Shown here one piece after another: positions 1 to 9,161 of a DNA stretch of 64,000 nucleotides; the stretch's first letter is position 1, and each line of letters starts with the position of its first letter. The translations under genes were made by a program, and so were the position numbers. This stretch comes from an uncultured Geobacter sp. GTDB lineage: Bacteria > Desulfobacterota > Desulfuromonadia > Geobacterales > Geobacteraceae. Location of the stretch: assembly GCA_903925075.1 (NCBI GenBank), contig CAIYDQ010000225.1:1-64000 (forward strand), given 5' to 3'. The notes below the pieces were generated by a model. The model had not been told where the DNA came from. It searched no databases and saw nothing but the letters and a program-made list of their open reading frames with translations.

Positions 1-913
<913 letters not shown>

Positions 914-1204
914 TTACTTCTCGACGACGCCGAGGATGTCGTCCTCGCGCATGATCAGGAAGTCGTTGCCGTCCAGCTTGACTTCGCTGCCGGCGTATTT
1001 GCCGAACAGCACCTTGTCGCCCACATTCAGATCGACCGGGAACACCTTGCCGTCCTCTCCCCTCTTCCCCTTGCCGACTGCCACCACCTCGCCCTGCTGC
1101 GGCTTTTCCTTGGCGGTCTCCGGAATGTAGAGTCCACCGGCGGTCATGGTTTCTTCCTCAACCCTCTTCACGATGATACGGTCCTGCAGCGGTCTAAGAT
1201 TCAT
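914..1204 (-). CDS. groES: 10 kDa co-chaperonin GroES
   Basis: Complete 96-residue co-chaperonin that caps GroEL. It begins [12 protein letters not shown], carries the mobile-loop region [18 protein letters not shown] and ends with the typical [10 protein letters not shown] longer reading is possible from position 1267, but the ATG at 1202-1204 is preceded by GAAAGGAGAG at proper spacing and matches the family N-terminus, so I chose it. It is the first gene of the groES-groEL operon. A perfect CIRCE inverted repeat lies 53 bp upstream, between the promoter and the start, which predicts repression by HrcA and heat-shock induction. Confidence 0.98.
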   Translation of the reverse strand: MNLRPLQDRIIVKRVEEETMTAGGLYIPETAKEKPQQGEVVAVGKGKRGEDGKVFPVDLNVGDKVLFGKYAGSEVKLDGNDFLIMREDDILGVVEK

Positions 1205-1256
1205 GCCTTTACTCTCCTTTCTTTGAGATGCGAGATCCCTAGTGATAGAAAAAATA

Positions 1257-1283
1257 TTAGCACTCAAAACAGCTGAGTGCTAA
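1257..1283 (-). promoter_or_regulatory. CIRCE operator (HrcA binding site)
   Basis: Perfect inverted repeat TTAGCACTC, nine-base spacer, GAGTGCTAA. This is the exact CIRCE consensus bound by the heat-shock repressor HrcA. It sits just downstream of the -10 box of the groES promoter, where bound repressor would block transcription. Confidence 0.97.
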
Positions 1284-1293
1284 TTGCCTGCTA

Positions 1294-1322
1294 AATATAA
1301 ACAGCATGTTTGCAAAAATCAA
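1294..1322 (-). promoter_or_regulatory. sigma70-type promoter of groES-groEL
   Basis: On the minus strand TTGATT (1317-1322) and TATATT (1294-1299) are separated by exactly 17 bases and are followed by the CIRCE element. This is a strong match to a housekeeping promoter; the start of transcription would fall inside the operator. Confidence 0.8.
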
Positions 1323-1376
1323 GGGGCGAATAAAAATAATTTTATCTCGCCACGGCGCCAACCCGCTAGCGCCGGC

Positions 1377-1649
1377 TCACCACCTCTTCTTGGCCAATTC
1401 CTCGGCGTAGAACTTCTGGTAAAGGATCTCCCACTCCCGGCTTCCCGGAACCTTGGCCTGGCTGTAGGAGGCAAGCTTGTCCCGGACCGACTGGTCGATC
1501 TGCCCCATGAAAGAAAAGAACGACTCGATCGATCCCTTGATCGACTCCAGGGCGCGCCTCTCGTCGGAGAAGTCGGCGAGGTCGTCGTTCCAGAGCTTGT
1601 CGTGGATCTTGTGGGCTATGTGCGAGATGCGGTCTTCCGAAATATGCAT
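1377..1649 (-). CDS. DUF507 family protein
   Basis: Small 90-residue protein of the DUF507 family, whose function is not known. It is mostly charged and helical, starting MHISEDRISHIAHKI and ending in a basic Lys-Lys-Arg-Trp. The ATG at 1647-1649 has GAGAGGGATACC just upstream. The next gene upstream on the same strand (1735-2016) is a second member of the same family with the same N-terminal pattern (MHL/MHI-xx-x-I-x-x-x-A), so the two look like an ancestral tandem duplication transcribed together. No signal peptide or membrane segment is seen, so a cytosolic location is likely. Confidence 0.85.
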   Translation of the reverse strand: MHISEDRISHIAHKIHDKLWNDDLADFSDERRALESIKGSIESFFSFMGQIDQSVRDKLASYSQAKVPGSREWEILYQKFYAEELAKKRW

Positions 1650-1734
1650 GGTATCCCTCTCCGTGGTTTTCTTAGCGCCCTTCGCATCTATCGCGGTGCG
1701 GACTTTTTTCCGTTCCCGGCGGCGGCGCGGGCGC

Positions 1735-2016
1735 TCACAGCACGATCTTTCTTTCCTTGGCCAGTTTGTCCTTGATCATCTTCAACATCCTGTGCCGGTC
1801 GATCCCCTCGCCCCCGACGCTGCGCAGCGTCTGCTCCAGGAGCGCCTCCGCGTCCCGCTCCAGGGCCGCCTCCGTTTTCAGGTCGGCGCCGATGGCGGAC
1901 TTGATCGCCTCCAGGATCGTTCCCCTCCCCTGCTTCTGGGTAATCAGTCCGGCGCGCTCCAGATCGCCCAACACCTTCTCCGCCAGGCGCCCGATCTGTT
2001 CATCTTTGAGATGCAT
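1735..2016 (-). CDS. DUF507 family protein (paralogue)
   Basis: A 93-residue DUF507 protein beginning MHLKDEQIGRLAEKV. The frame stays open upstream to 2178, but the ATG at 2014-2016 is preceded by GGAGGGACC and matches the paralogue's start, so the shorter form is chosen. It lies 85 bp before the second DUF507 gene and is probably cotranscribed with it. The residues around GGEGIDRHRMLKMIKDKLAKE are the conserved C-terminal part of the family. Function unknown; no catalytic motif is recognisable. Confidence 0.85.
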   Translation of the reverse strand: MHLKDEQIGRLAEKVLGDLERAGLITQKQGRGTILEAIKSAIGADLKTEAALERDAEALLEQTLRSVGGEGIDRHRMLKMIKDKLAKERKIVL

Positions 2017-2135
2017 GGTCCCTCCGCTCAACAAGCTGTAGTGGGCGCATTGTACGTGATACGCCCAAAAAAGCAACAGCGTTACGAACCCGTGGTCCGG
2101 GCGGATATTCTTGATCTGCGCCAAGAAAAAGCGTC

Positions 2136-2164
2136 TTGATTTATCGCGGCCGCGGGCATAGAAT
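2136..2164 (+). promoter_or_regulatory. sigma70-type promoter of the 6S-like RNA
   Basis: TTGATT (2136-2141), 17-base spacer, TAGAAT (2159-2164). Transcription would begin near 2171, just ahead of the long closing stem of the structured RNA, and no protein start follows. This supports an independent RNA gene here. Confidence 0.65.
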
Positions 2165-2182
2165 GCAACTGCATACATTCTT

Positions 2183-2366
2183 TGTTCTCTCTGCCCTGCC
2201 CGTTAGGTGACAACGCCCCTGCGGAATAATTCATTGAACGGGCAACTGTTTCGATCGTGGTGTGCTGCCCCATTGCGCGGGAATTGCCTAAAACGATCTA
2301 CCGAAGCCCACCTGATTGGGAACTCGCTGTGAGGCCCCGAACCAACGGCATGGCGGAGAGAGCTAT
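2183..2366 (+). ncRNA. ssrS: 6S RNA (probable)
   Basis: About 180 bases with no coding signal. Bases 2184-2204 pair almost continuously with 2344-2363, forming the long closing stem expected of 6S RNA. Inside it, GATCGT near 2253 pairs with ACGATC near 2292 to form the central arm. The stretch GCCTAAAAC resembles the GCCUUAAAAC segment of E. coli 6S RNA, and the overall size, closing stem and central bubble agree with the family. 6S RNA mimics an open promoter and holds sigma70 RNA polymerase in stationary phase. A promoter lies just upstream and an intrinsic terminator just downstream. I could not run a covariance model, so the family name is an inference from structure. Confidence 0.7.
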
Positions 2367-2370
2367 TGGA

Positions 2371-2405
2371 AAAGAGGGGGACCGCGCACCGGTCCCCCTC
2401 TTTTT
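2371..2405 (+). terminator. Intrinsic terminator after the 6S-like RNA
   Basis: GAGGGGGACC at 2374-2383 pairs with GGTCCCCCTC at 2391-2400 around a seven-base loop and is followed by TTTTTG. It ends the RNA gene transcribed from 2171. Confidence 0.85.
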
Positions 2406-2499
2406 GTCTTGCGGTCCTCGATTGAAAACTATATATGCAAGTGACGCGCAAGGCGCTTCGCCGGTGCCGGCGACTCTTGTGCGTCATACGAGGAACGAG

Positions 2500-2847
2500 A
2501 TGCAGAAGACCTTCCGGAAACTCCCTCCCTGGCTGATCATGCTGATCGGCTTCATCATGGTGGTGCTGCTCGGCTACGTGGACTACCTGACCGGCGACTA
2601 TTCGCTGCTGATCTTTTATGCCGTGCCGGTGGCCATCGAGGCTTGGCTGCTGGGACGCTGGGGCGCGCTCTGCATCTGCGTCGCCGCCGGTGCCGCCCGC
2701 TTCGTTTCCGATTACTTCAGTTACTCGGACACCGGCATCAGGTACTGGAACTCGCTACAGGACATGGCATTTCTGCTGATCGTGGGACTATTGATCGCCA
2801 CGGTAAAGAAACTCATCGCCGAGGACCAGGAAAAGCTGGATCGCTAA
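2500..2847 (+). CDS. Small membrane protein resembling a histidine-kinase sensor region
   Basis: A 115-residue protein with three or four hydrophobic segments (about residues 11-29, 36-54, 53-67 and 89-104) and a charged C-terminus KKLIAEDQEKLDR. The order of features, with a YVDYLTG stretch after the first helix, a FYAVPVAIEAWLLGRW stretch, then a helix and RYWNSLQDMAF, resembles the N-terminal membrane sensor of some sensor kinases and GGDEF proteins, but no output domain follows and the frame closes at 2847. The ATG at 2500 is preceded by AGGAACGAG. It may be a stand-alone sensor remnant or a small regulator; function is unknown. Confidence 0.7.
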   Translation: MQKTFRKLPPWLIMLIGFIMVVLLGYVDYLTGDYSLLIFYAVPVAIEAWLLGRWGALCICVAAGAARFVSDYFSYSDTGIRYWNSLQDMAFLLIVGLLIATVKKLIAEDQEKLDR

Positions 2848-2897
2848 CCCCCTGAATCGAGCCCGGCGAAACGGAGTCTCCCCGAAGGAGCCGCCGC

Positions 2898-3902
2898 ATG
2901 ACACCGCATTTTCTCCCCACGCTGGTAAATCCGCCTTTCCACGACCCGGGTCTCTACCTGGACTTTCTTTTCGCGCGCCGGGCGATGCTTTTCGACCTCG
3001 GCGACCTGGCGCCGCTCGGCGCGCGCAAGTTGCTGAGGATCAGCGACGTCTGCATCTCCCACACCCACATCGACCACTTCATCGGCTTTGATCGCTTGCT
3101 CCGGATCATGCTCGGGCGCGACAAAGAGGTCAACCTGTTCGGCCCGCCCGGCATCCTGCGCCAGGTGGAAAACCGGCTGGCCTCCTACAGTTGGAACCTG
3201 ATCGGCAGCTATCCTACCGTGTTCACCCTGACGGTCAGCGAGCTTCATGCCGACGGCAGCGGCGTGCGGGCCCGTTTCAGTTCCAAGCGCGCCTTTGCCA
3301 GAGAGCATGAGGAGCCGGTCTCGTTTCCTGAGGGCGTCATCCTGGACGAGGAAAACCTCCGCATCAGGGCCGTCTTTTTGGAGCACGGCATCCCCTGCCT
3401 GGCCTTTGCCTTCCAGGAGAAGCAGCACGTCAACTTCATGAAGAACCGGCTGGCCGAACTGGGGGTACCGGTGGGTCCCTGGCTTTCCGAGCTGAAAAGC
3501 GCGGTGCTGCGCGGGGAGCCTGACCACTATCCGATCATGGCCGGCGCAAAGCAAGGCGAGGCGGGCAGGGAGTTCACCGTCGGGGAGCTGAAAGGAGAGG
3601 TGCTGGAAATCGTTGCCGGCGAGAAGATCGCCTACGTGACCGATACCGCCTTCACGCCGCGAAACCTGGAGCGGATCGTCGAACTGGCGCGGGGAGCGGA
3701 CTACCTTTTCATCGAGGCGGTGTTCCTGCACGCGGATCATGAAAGGGCCCGCGACCGGGCTCACCTGACGGCCCGGCAAGCGGGGGAAATAGCCCGCGAA
3801 GCCGGAGTTCAGCGGGTGATCCCGTTCCACTTCTCCCCCAGACACCTGGGAGCGGAGGAGCAACTGCGGCGGGAACTGTCGGCAGCATTCCACGGGAGCT
3901 AG
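2898..3902 (+). CDS. Metallo-beta-lactamase-fold hydrolase, RNase Z-like
   Basis: 334-residue protein with the metal-binding signature SHTHIDHFIGF at about residues 54-64, the hallmark of the metallo-beta-lactamase fold. Later ligands are probably the Asp in YVTDTAFTPRN, the His pair near HADHERA and the late HFSPRH that closes the site in tRNase Z-type enzymes. The end VQRVIPFHFSPRH is typical of RNase Z-like proteins. It may therefore process tRNA 3' ends, but the N-terminus lacks the classic RNase Z start and the substrate cannot be told from sequence, so I give no symbol. A bidirectional hairpin separates it from the convergent protease gene downstream. Confidence 0.85.
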   Translation: MTPHFLPTLVNPPFHDPGLYLDFLFARRAMLFDLGDLAPLGARKLLRISDVCISHTHIDHFIGFDRLLRIMLGRDKEVNLFGPPGILRQVENRLASYSWNLIGSYPTVFTLTVSELHADGSGVRARFSSKRAFAREHEEPVSFPEGVILDEENLRIRAVFLEHGIPCLAFAFQEKQHVNFMKNRLAELGVPVGPWLSELKSAVLRGEPDHYPIMAGAKQGEAGREFTVGELKGEVLEIVAGEKIAYVTDTAFTPRNLERIVELARGADYLFIEAVFLHADHERARDRAHLTARQAGEIAREAGVQRVIPFHFSPRHLGAEEQLRRELSAAFHGS

Positions 3903-3927
3903 CGCCGGGCCGGCGTGGAGGTTCGAC

Positions 3928-3978
3928 TAAAAAAGCGCACGGATCGATGCGGGTGCGAAACCGCGGTGATCCGTGCGC
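3928..3978 (-). terminator. Intrinsic terminator of the DegQ gene
   Basis: GCGCACGGATC (3935-3945) pairs with GATCCGTGCGC (3968-3978). Read on the minus strand the hairpin is followed by TTTTTTAG, as expected for a terminator 25 bp past the protease stop codon. Confidence 0.8.
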
Positions 3979-4004
3979 GAGGATGCCGGCCTGCAGCTGC
4001 TAAA

Positions 4005-5375
4005 CTAATTGATCATGATCGCCACGAACAGCGAAGAGTTGCCGCGCCGCAGCAGCAGCTTGGCGTAGTCGCCTTTTTTCACCGAGGCGATCGCTTTGCC
4101 GTAATCGCTCACCCCGGAGATGCGCACGCCGTTGATCTCCCTGATCACGTCGCCCTCCGCGATCCCCGCCTGATCGGCAAGACTGTCCGGCTGTACCTCG
4201 GTGACCACCACCCCCCGATCGCCCTTGCCCCCCAGTTGCTCCGCGCGCTCCCGGGTTAATTCCGCCACCTTCAAGCCGAGCCGGTCGTTAGGGCGGGCCA
4301 CCAGGTCCTCGGCGCCATCCTTCAACTGTTCGACCACAACCGGCACCGTCACCTGTCGTCCGTCGCGCTGCACCAGCACCTCCGCCTTCTTGCCGACCCG
4401 GGTGCCGGCCACCAGCCTCGGCAGTTCGCTCATCTCGTGAATAGGATGGCCGTCGAACTCCAGGATGATGTCGCCCCCTTTGAGGCCGCTCTTCTCGGCA
4501 GGGCCGTCCTTCATCACCTCCGCTATCAGCGCGCCGCGCTCCCGGTCCAGCCCGAAGGACTTCGCCAGCTCCGGAGTCACCAACTGCACGGACACTCCGA
4601 TCCAGCCGCGCGTCACCTTCCCCGACTCCTTCAATTGGGTGATGACGGACTTGGCCATGTTGATCGGGATGGCAAAGCCGATCCCCTGTCCCCCCGCGAG
4701 GATGGCCGTGTTAATGCCGATCACCTCGCCGTCGGAGTTGAAGAGCGGTCCGCCCGAATTCCCCGGGTTGATCGAGGCGTCGGTCTGGATGAAGTCATCG
4801 TACGGCCCGCTGCCGATCACCCGTCCCTGGGCGCTGACGATACCCGCCGTGACCGTTTGAGTCAGTCCGAACGGGTTGCCGATCGCCATCACCCACTCCC
4901 CGACCTCGATCTTGTCGCTGTCGCCCAACGGAGCCACCGGGAGATGTCCCGTGGCGTCGATTTTGACCAGCGCGATATCGAACTTGTCGTCCCGTCCCTT
5001 CACCTGTCCCTTGAATTCCCTGCCGTCCGAGAGCTTGACCTTAATTTCGTCGGCGTCGGCAACCACATGATTATTGGTGATGATGTAGCCGTCCTCGCTG
5101 ATGATGAAGCCCGAGCCCAGGTTTTTCTGTTTAAACGGATGCTGAGGCGATCCGAAGAAGCGGTCGAAATACTCCTGGAAGGGATCGTTACCCATTGAGG
5201 GGCGTTTTTTCGGCGTAATAGTGTGCGAAGTGCTGACGTTGACCACCGCCGGTTTCAGCCTCTTCGCCAGCCTGACGAAGTCCGGGGTAATCGTGGCAGC
5301 CAGAGCCGCCCCTGAGAAAAGCGTAGAAAAGAGCATAGTTACTACCAGAAATCTTGCCAAGATCGCAGCCCGCAT
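4005..5375 (-). CDS. degQ: DegQ/DegP (Do) family periplasmic serine protease
   Basis: 456-residue protease and chaperone of the cell envelope. Residues 1-26 form a signal peptide ending ALAA. The trypsin-like domain carries the triad His103 (TNNHVV), Asp133 (DIALV) and Ser207 in GNSGGP. Two PDZ domains follow, about residues 265-350 (GWIGVSVQ onward) and 370-450 (ending in the GVRISG and LLLRRG strands), which is the full length and order of DegP/DegQ/MucD proteins. These enzymes degrade or hold misfolded envelope proteins. The gene stands alone; a 275 bp intergenic region rich in short repeats separates it from the regulator gene upstream. DegP versus DegQ cannot be decided from sequence alone. 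Confidence 0.93.
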   Translation of the reverse strand: MRAAILARFLVVTMLFSTLFSGAALAATITPDFVRLAKRLKPAVVNVSTSHTITPKKRPSMGNDPFQEYFDRFFGSPQHPFKQKNLGSGFIISEDGYIITNNHVVADADEIKVKLSDGREFKGQVKGRDDKFDIALVKIDATGHLPVAPLGDSDKIEVGEWVMAIGNPFGLTQTVTAGIVSAQGRVIGSGPYDDFIQTDASINPGNSGGPLFNSDGEVIGINTAILAGGQGIGFAIPINMAKSVITQLKESGKVTRGWIGVSVQLVTPELAKSFGLDRERGALIAEVMKDGPAEKSGLKGGDIILEFDGHPIHEMSELPRLVAGTRVGKKAEVLVQRDGRQVTVPVVVEQLKDGAEDLVARPNDRLGLKVAELTRERAEQLGGKGDRGVVVTEVQPDSLADQAGIAEGDVIREINGVRISGVSDYGKAIASVKKGDYAKLLLRRGNSSLFVAIMIN

Positions 5376-5439
5376 GACAACCTCCCGAGAAAAATTTGTT
5401 GCTAAAGCTAATAACGTCCCACCCTTTTGTCAAGCCCCC

Positions 5440-5530
5440 ATAATTCCCCAGCTCCCAGCTCCCCAGCTCCAGCTCCAACTCTAAGTTCCCATAACTCCCA
5501 TAACTCCCATATTTCCCATAACTCCCATGA
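5440..5530. repeat. Simple-sequence repeat tract (ATGGGAGTT and GGAGCT units)
   Basis: On the minus strand a nine-base motif ATGGGAGTT/ATGGGAAAT recurs five times, then runs into GGAGCTGGAGCTGGGGAGCTGGGAGCT. The same ATGGGANNN nonamer array occurs at 39010-39040. It lies upstream of the protease gene and has no coding signal. Confidence 0.75.
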
Positions 5531-5560
5531 GAGCCAAGAGTCGCCGCCGCCCTCAAAAGC

Positions 5561-5610
5561 CAAAAAAAAACGGGCGACCCAGGCCGCAAAATGCGTCCAA
5601 AGTCGCCCGT
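5561..5610 (-). terminator. Intrinsic terminator of the response-regulator gene
   Basis: ACGGGCGACT and its complement (arms at 5570-5578 and 5602-5610) form the stem; on the minus strand it is followed by TTTTTTTTT. It lies 40 bp past the stop codon at 5650. Confidence 0.85.
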
Positions 5611-5649
5611 CAAGGCAGCAGCAAACCGAGAAAAAGTCCGAGTCCCGCT

Positions 5650-6324
5650 CTATTCCTCTTCTTTCAGGATGTAACCGACCCCTCTGACCGTATGGATCAG
5701 CTTCTTGTCGGCTTCGCGGTCGATCTTCTTGCGCAGGTAGTTGACATAGACGTCGATGATGTTGGTGAAGCTGTCAAAGGTGTAGTCCCAAACGTGCTCG
5801 GCGATCATGGTCCTGGTCAACACCTGGTGCGGGTTGCGCATGAAGTACTCAAGCAGGCCGTACTCCTTGGCGGTCAGGTCGATCTCCTTGTCCTTGCGCC
5901 AGACCTTGTGGGTGACCGGGTCCAGACGCAGATCGCCGAAACGGATTTCCGCGCCGCGGTCGAGTTCGCTTCTGCGCATCAGCGCACGGACCCTGGCAAG
6001 CAATTCGGCAAAGGCGAACGGCTTGGTGAGGTAGTCGTCGGAGCCGGAATCCAGGCCCGCGACGATGTCTTCCACCGAATCCTTGGCGGTCAGCATCAGC
6101 ACCGGCGTCACGTTCTTTCTCTCCCTCAGCTCCTTCAGCACGGAGAGGCCATCCTTTTTCGGGAGCATCCAGTCAAGCACGATCAGATCGAACGCCTTCT
6201 CCAGCGCGAGCTTCAGTCCCTCCTCGCCGTCTGCCGCGGTATGCACCTCGTACTGCTCTTCCTCCAGCCCTCGCTTGATGAAGCTGGCAACCTTCTTCTC
6301 GTCTTCCACCACTAAAATTCTCAT
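5650..6324 (-). CDS. OmpR-family response regulator
   Basis: 224-residue two-component regulator. The receiver domain (1-115) has the acidic pocket VVEDE, phospho-acceptor Asp51 (LIVLDWMLP), Thr79 and Lys101 (TKPFAF). The C-terminal half is an OmpR/PhoB winged helix with the recognition region VLTRTMIAEHVWDYTFDSFTNIIDVYV and the wing LIHTVRGVGYIL. I place the start at the ATG 6322-6324, which has GAGAGGG seven bases upstream; an ATG two codons earlier would overlap that ribosome site. No histidine kinase is adjacent, unlike most relatives such as CusR or QseB, so its partner must lie elsewhere. The gene ends in a strong terminator. Confidence 0.93.
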   Translation of the reverse strand: MRILVVEDEKKVASFIKRGLEEEQYEVHTAADGEEGLKLALEKAFDLIVLDWMLPKKDGLSVLKELRERKNVTPVLMLTAKDSVEDIVAGLDSGSDDYLTKPFAFAELLARVRALMRRSELDRGAEIRFGDLRLDPVTHKVWRKDKEIDLTAKEYGLLEYFMRNPHQVLTRTMIAEHVWDYTFDSFTNIIDVYVNYLRKKIDREADKKLIHTVRGVGYILKEEE

Positions 6325-6384
6325 GTCCATTCCCTCTCTCTCTTTTTTAATATGTCGTACCTGCGATGCGTCGACCACCAACGT

Positions 6385-7197
6385 CTAATCGTGCCGTATA
6401 TCACCATGCAGTCGGCTCAAAATCTCCGCTGCGGACTCCTCAACGGACTTGTTAGTCACGTCTATCACCAGCCATGCCGGATGCGCCCGGTAGTACCTGC
6501 GGCAAAGCGCCAGTTCCTCCTCCACCTGCCGATAATCGGCGTAGCTGCCGCGCGGACTCTGCCGGAGATTTCTCAGACGCGCGCTCCTGATGTCCACCAG
6601 CCGCTGGGTATCGATGATCAGCCCCACCACCCGTTCCTGCACCACCTGCTCCAGCTCGGCGGGAGGATCTATCCCCTGCACGAGCGGCACGTTGGCCACC
6701 TTGTACCCCTTGTGGGCGAGGTACATGGAAAGCGGCGTCTTTGAGGAACGGGAAACGCCGACCAGCACGATATCCGCCTTATGCAGGTTGCGCGGCTCCT
6801 GGCCGTCGTCCTGCTTGACGGTGAAGTCCACCGCCTCCATGCGGCGGTAGTACTCGGAGTTCATCTCGTACTGCAGCCCGGGAAGCTTCTGCGGGCGCAT
6901 CTCCAGAAACTCGGCCAGCTTGAAAAGAAGCGGCGTGATGAAGTCCACCGCCTCCAACTGCCGCAGCTCCGTCTCGGTCCTGACGAATTGCGACAGCTCG
7001 GAGTTGACCAGCGTATAGAAAATGATGCCCGGCTGCCGGCTCACCTCGTCCAGCGCCCGAATGATGTCTTCGCGGCTGCGCACCTGCCCCATCCTGTGCA
7101 GGCGCACGTCCGCATCCTTGAACTGGGTCAGCGCCGCTCGCGCCACCCGCTCCACTGTTTCACCGGTTGCATCGGAAAGAAGATAAACATGATTCAT
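6385..7197 (-). CDS. ppsR: Pyruvate,phosphate dikinase/PEP synthase regulatory protein (kinase/pyrophosphorylase)
   Basis: 270-residue bifunctional regulator of the DUF299 (PSRP/PDRP) family. It uses ADP to phosphorylate, and inorganic phosphate to dephosphorylate, a threonine in phosphoenolpyruvate synthase or pyruvate,phosphate dikinase, switching flux between glycolysis and gluconeogenesis. The N-terminus [11 protein letters not shown] and the P-loop-like stretch [10 protein letters not shown] (residues 147-156) are diagnostic. Full family length. It lies 60 bp upstream of the response regulator on the same strand, so cotranscription is possible. The target enzyme is not in this window, so whether it acts on PpsA or PpdK is not resolved here. 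Confidence 0.93.
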   Translation of the reverse strand: MNHVYLLSDATGETVERVARAALTQFKDADVRLHRMGQVRSREDIIRALDEVSRQPGIIFYTLVNSELSQFVRTETELRQLEAVDFITPLLFKLAEFLEMRPQKLPGLQYEMNSEYYRRMEAVDFTVKQDDGQEPRNLHKADIVLVGVSRSSKTPLSMYLAHKGYKVANVPLVQGIDPPAELEQVVQERVVGLIIDTQRLVDIRSARLRNLRQSPRGSYADYRQVEEELALCRRYYRAHPAWLVIDVTNKSVEESAAEILSRLHGDIRHD

Positions 7198-7467
7198 GAC
7201 GGCATCACCTGAGTAACAGAGAGGTAACTGTTTAATTTGTTGAGAAATTTCCCGTATTCATTAGATATATACCATGTTTTTTCATTTTAGGCAAAACTAA
7301 AATTTAATGGGAAAACCTTCGCTTTGCTCGAGGCGCGCTGCCACCTCAAAATTTTAATTATAATTACACTCGTATCTTTAATGATTGTCAAGGTTTTCGT
7401 TGTCATCTTCCTTAATTTTCTGCTACTTTATCGCCATCGCCATCGAAAAAGGAGAAGCAAACGCATC

Positions 7468-8388
7468 ATGCAAACAGATTGGGCTGAAATCGCCTGCGAA
7501 GTACCGGCCGACATGGTCGACACCCTTGCCGACTTCCTGGTGGAACTCACCGGCAACGGCGTCGGCATCGAGAACCTGCACCTGGATACTTTTTCCCTCG
7601 ACAGTTTGGAAGATTCCCCTATCAAGACCGTCAAGGCATACCTGCCGTTAAACGATGCCCTGGAGGAGATGCGCATCAGAATCGAGCAGTTCCTGGCTGA
7701 GAATGGCCCTGCCTTTGCCGGCTTCGTCTATGCGCCGCCGGTGATAAGCGTGGTCAGAAACGAGGACTGGGCCAACAACTGGAAGGTTCATTTCAAGCCG
7801 GTGCGCATCGGTCAGCGGCTGGTGATCAAACCGACCTGGGAGGAATACCGGGAACAGCCGGGCGACCTGGTGATCAAGATCGATCCGGGCATGGCTTTTG
7901 GCACCGGGGCTCATCCCACCACCAAGATGTGCCTGGAATCGTTGGAGAGGATCTGTTTCAACCAGAGCGGCGGCCGGCTTCCCGATCGGGTGCTCGACGT
8001 CGGCACCGGCTCGGGAGTGCTGAGCATAGCTGCGGCGCTGATGGGTGCTACCCGGATCACCGCCGTGGACATAGACCCCGAGGCGGTGCGGGTCACCATG
8101 GAAAACCTGGAGCTGAACGGAGTCGAACGGCTGGTAGCTGCCTCCACCACCGACCTGGCCGATTTGACCGAGCTCTACGGCGTGGTGGTCGCCAACATCC
8201 TGGCCGAAGAGCTGGTGCGGCTGGCAAGCCAATTGACGGCCAGGGTCGCCCCCGGCGGCTGGCTGATCCTGTCGGGCATCCTCACCGAAAAGGCGGCCTT
8301 CGTCTGCGCCGGCTTTGCGGAGCTGCAACTGGTGGAAAGTCCGAGCGAGGCCGAGTGGAGCTGCCTCACCTTCAGAAAGGCGCCGTAG
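7468..8388 (+). CDS. prmA: Ribosomal protein L11 methyltransferase
   Basis: 306-residue SAM-dependent enzyme that methylates ribosomal protein L11. The N-terminal substrate-binding domain contains NEDWANNWKVHFKP, the linker has GMAFGTGAHPTT, and the SAM site is VLDVGTGSGVLSIAA followed by AVDIDPEAV and the NILAEEL motif, all typical of PrmA. The frame is open from 7324, but the ATG at 7468 is preceded by AAAAAGGAGAAG and matches the family N-terminus. It is followed after three bases by rsmE, another ribosome-modifying methyltransferase, so the pair forms an operon. Confidence 0.96.
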   Translation: MQTDWAEIACEVPADMVDTLADFLVELTGNGVGIENLHLDTFSLDSLEDSPIKTVKAYLPLNDALEEMRIRIEQFLAENGPAFAGFVYAPPVISVVRNEDWANNWKVHFKPVRIGQRLVIKPTWEEYREQPGDLVIKIDPGMAFGTGAHPTTKMCLESLERICFNQSGGRLPDRVLDVGTGSGVLSIAAALMGATRITAVDIDPEAVRVTMENLELNGVERLVAASTTDLADLTELYGVVVANILAEELVRLASQLTARVAPGGWLILSGILTEKAAFVCAGFAELQLVESPSEAEWSCLTFRKAP

Positions 8389-8391
8389 CCG

Positions 8392-9133
8392 ATGCGCACG
8401 TTTTTTCTGGGCGACAACCCCGTTTGCGGGGACACCGCGACCATCAGCGGAGAGCTGTATCGGCACATGGCGCGCGCGCTCCGGCTGAAGGAGGGAAGCG
8501 AAGTAAGGCTGACCGACGCCAGCGGCAGGCAGTTATGCGGCGTCATCGAGGAGGTGGGGGCGAAAGCCCTCACCGTCCGCATCTCAGCCGCCGAAGCCCC
8601 CCCCCGAACCGGAAGCGGGGGTGCGGATCACCCTCTACCAGGGACTCCCCAAGGGGGAAAAGCTCGACCTGATCCTGCAAAAGTGTACCGAACTCGGGGT
8701 AGCCGAGGTGGTCACCTTCGGCGCGGACCGTTCGGTGGTGAAATTGCGGGGGGAGCGAAGCTCGGCGCGACTTGAGCGCTGCGAAAAGATCGTGCAGGAG
8801 GCGGCGCGTCAGTCGGGGCGCCGCTCGGCGCCCAAGGTGATCATCGGAGGGTGTCTCGACGCCGTGCTGGCCGAAGCCCGGCAGACGGTGAAGCTATTGC
8901 TGTGGGAGGGGGAGCAGACCGTCCGGCTGCGCGAGAGCCTTGAGGCGCACGCCGCTCCGGAAAGCGTCGCCGTCGTGGTCGGTCCCGAGGGGGGGCTGAG
9001 CGCCGATGAGGTGAAGCAGGCGGTTGCCCGCGGCTTCACGCCGGTGTCGCTGGGGCGGCGCATACTGCGCACCGAAACGGCCGGGCTGGCCGTGTTGTCG
9101 ATCCTGCAGTTCCAGTGGGGGGACATCGGCTGA
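8392..9133 (+). pseudogene. rsmE: 16S rRNA (uracil-1498-N3)-methyltransferase, frameshifted
   Basis: RsmE methylates U1498 of 16S rRNA. The first part (8392 to about 8600) encodes the PUA-like N-terminus MRTFFLGDN...LYRHMARALRL, and the second part (from about 8605, in the next frame) encodes ITLYQGLPKGEKLDLILQK, the SPOUT methyltransferase domain with VVVGPEGGLS and LGRRILRTETA. The frames join exactly if one C is removed from the run of nine C at 8597-8605, giving AEAPPEPEAGVRIT. So the gene is either broken by a homopolymer slip or the assembly holds one base too many. Everything else in it is intact and of normal length, which favours a sequencing error or a recent event. Confidence 0.9.
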
Positions 9134-9161
9134 CGGAAAAAGAATCGTCTGCAAACCGGTG

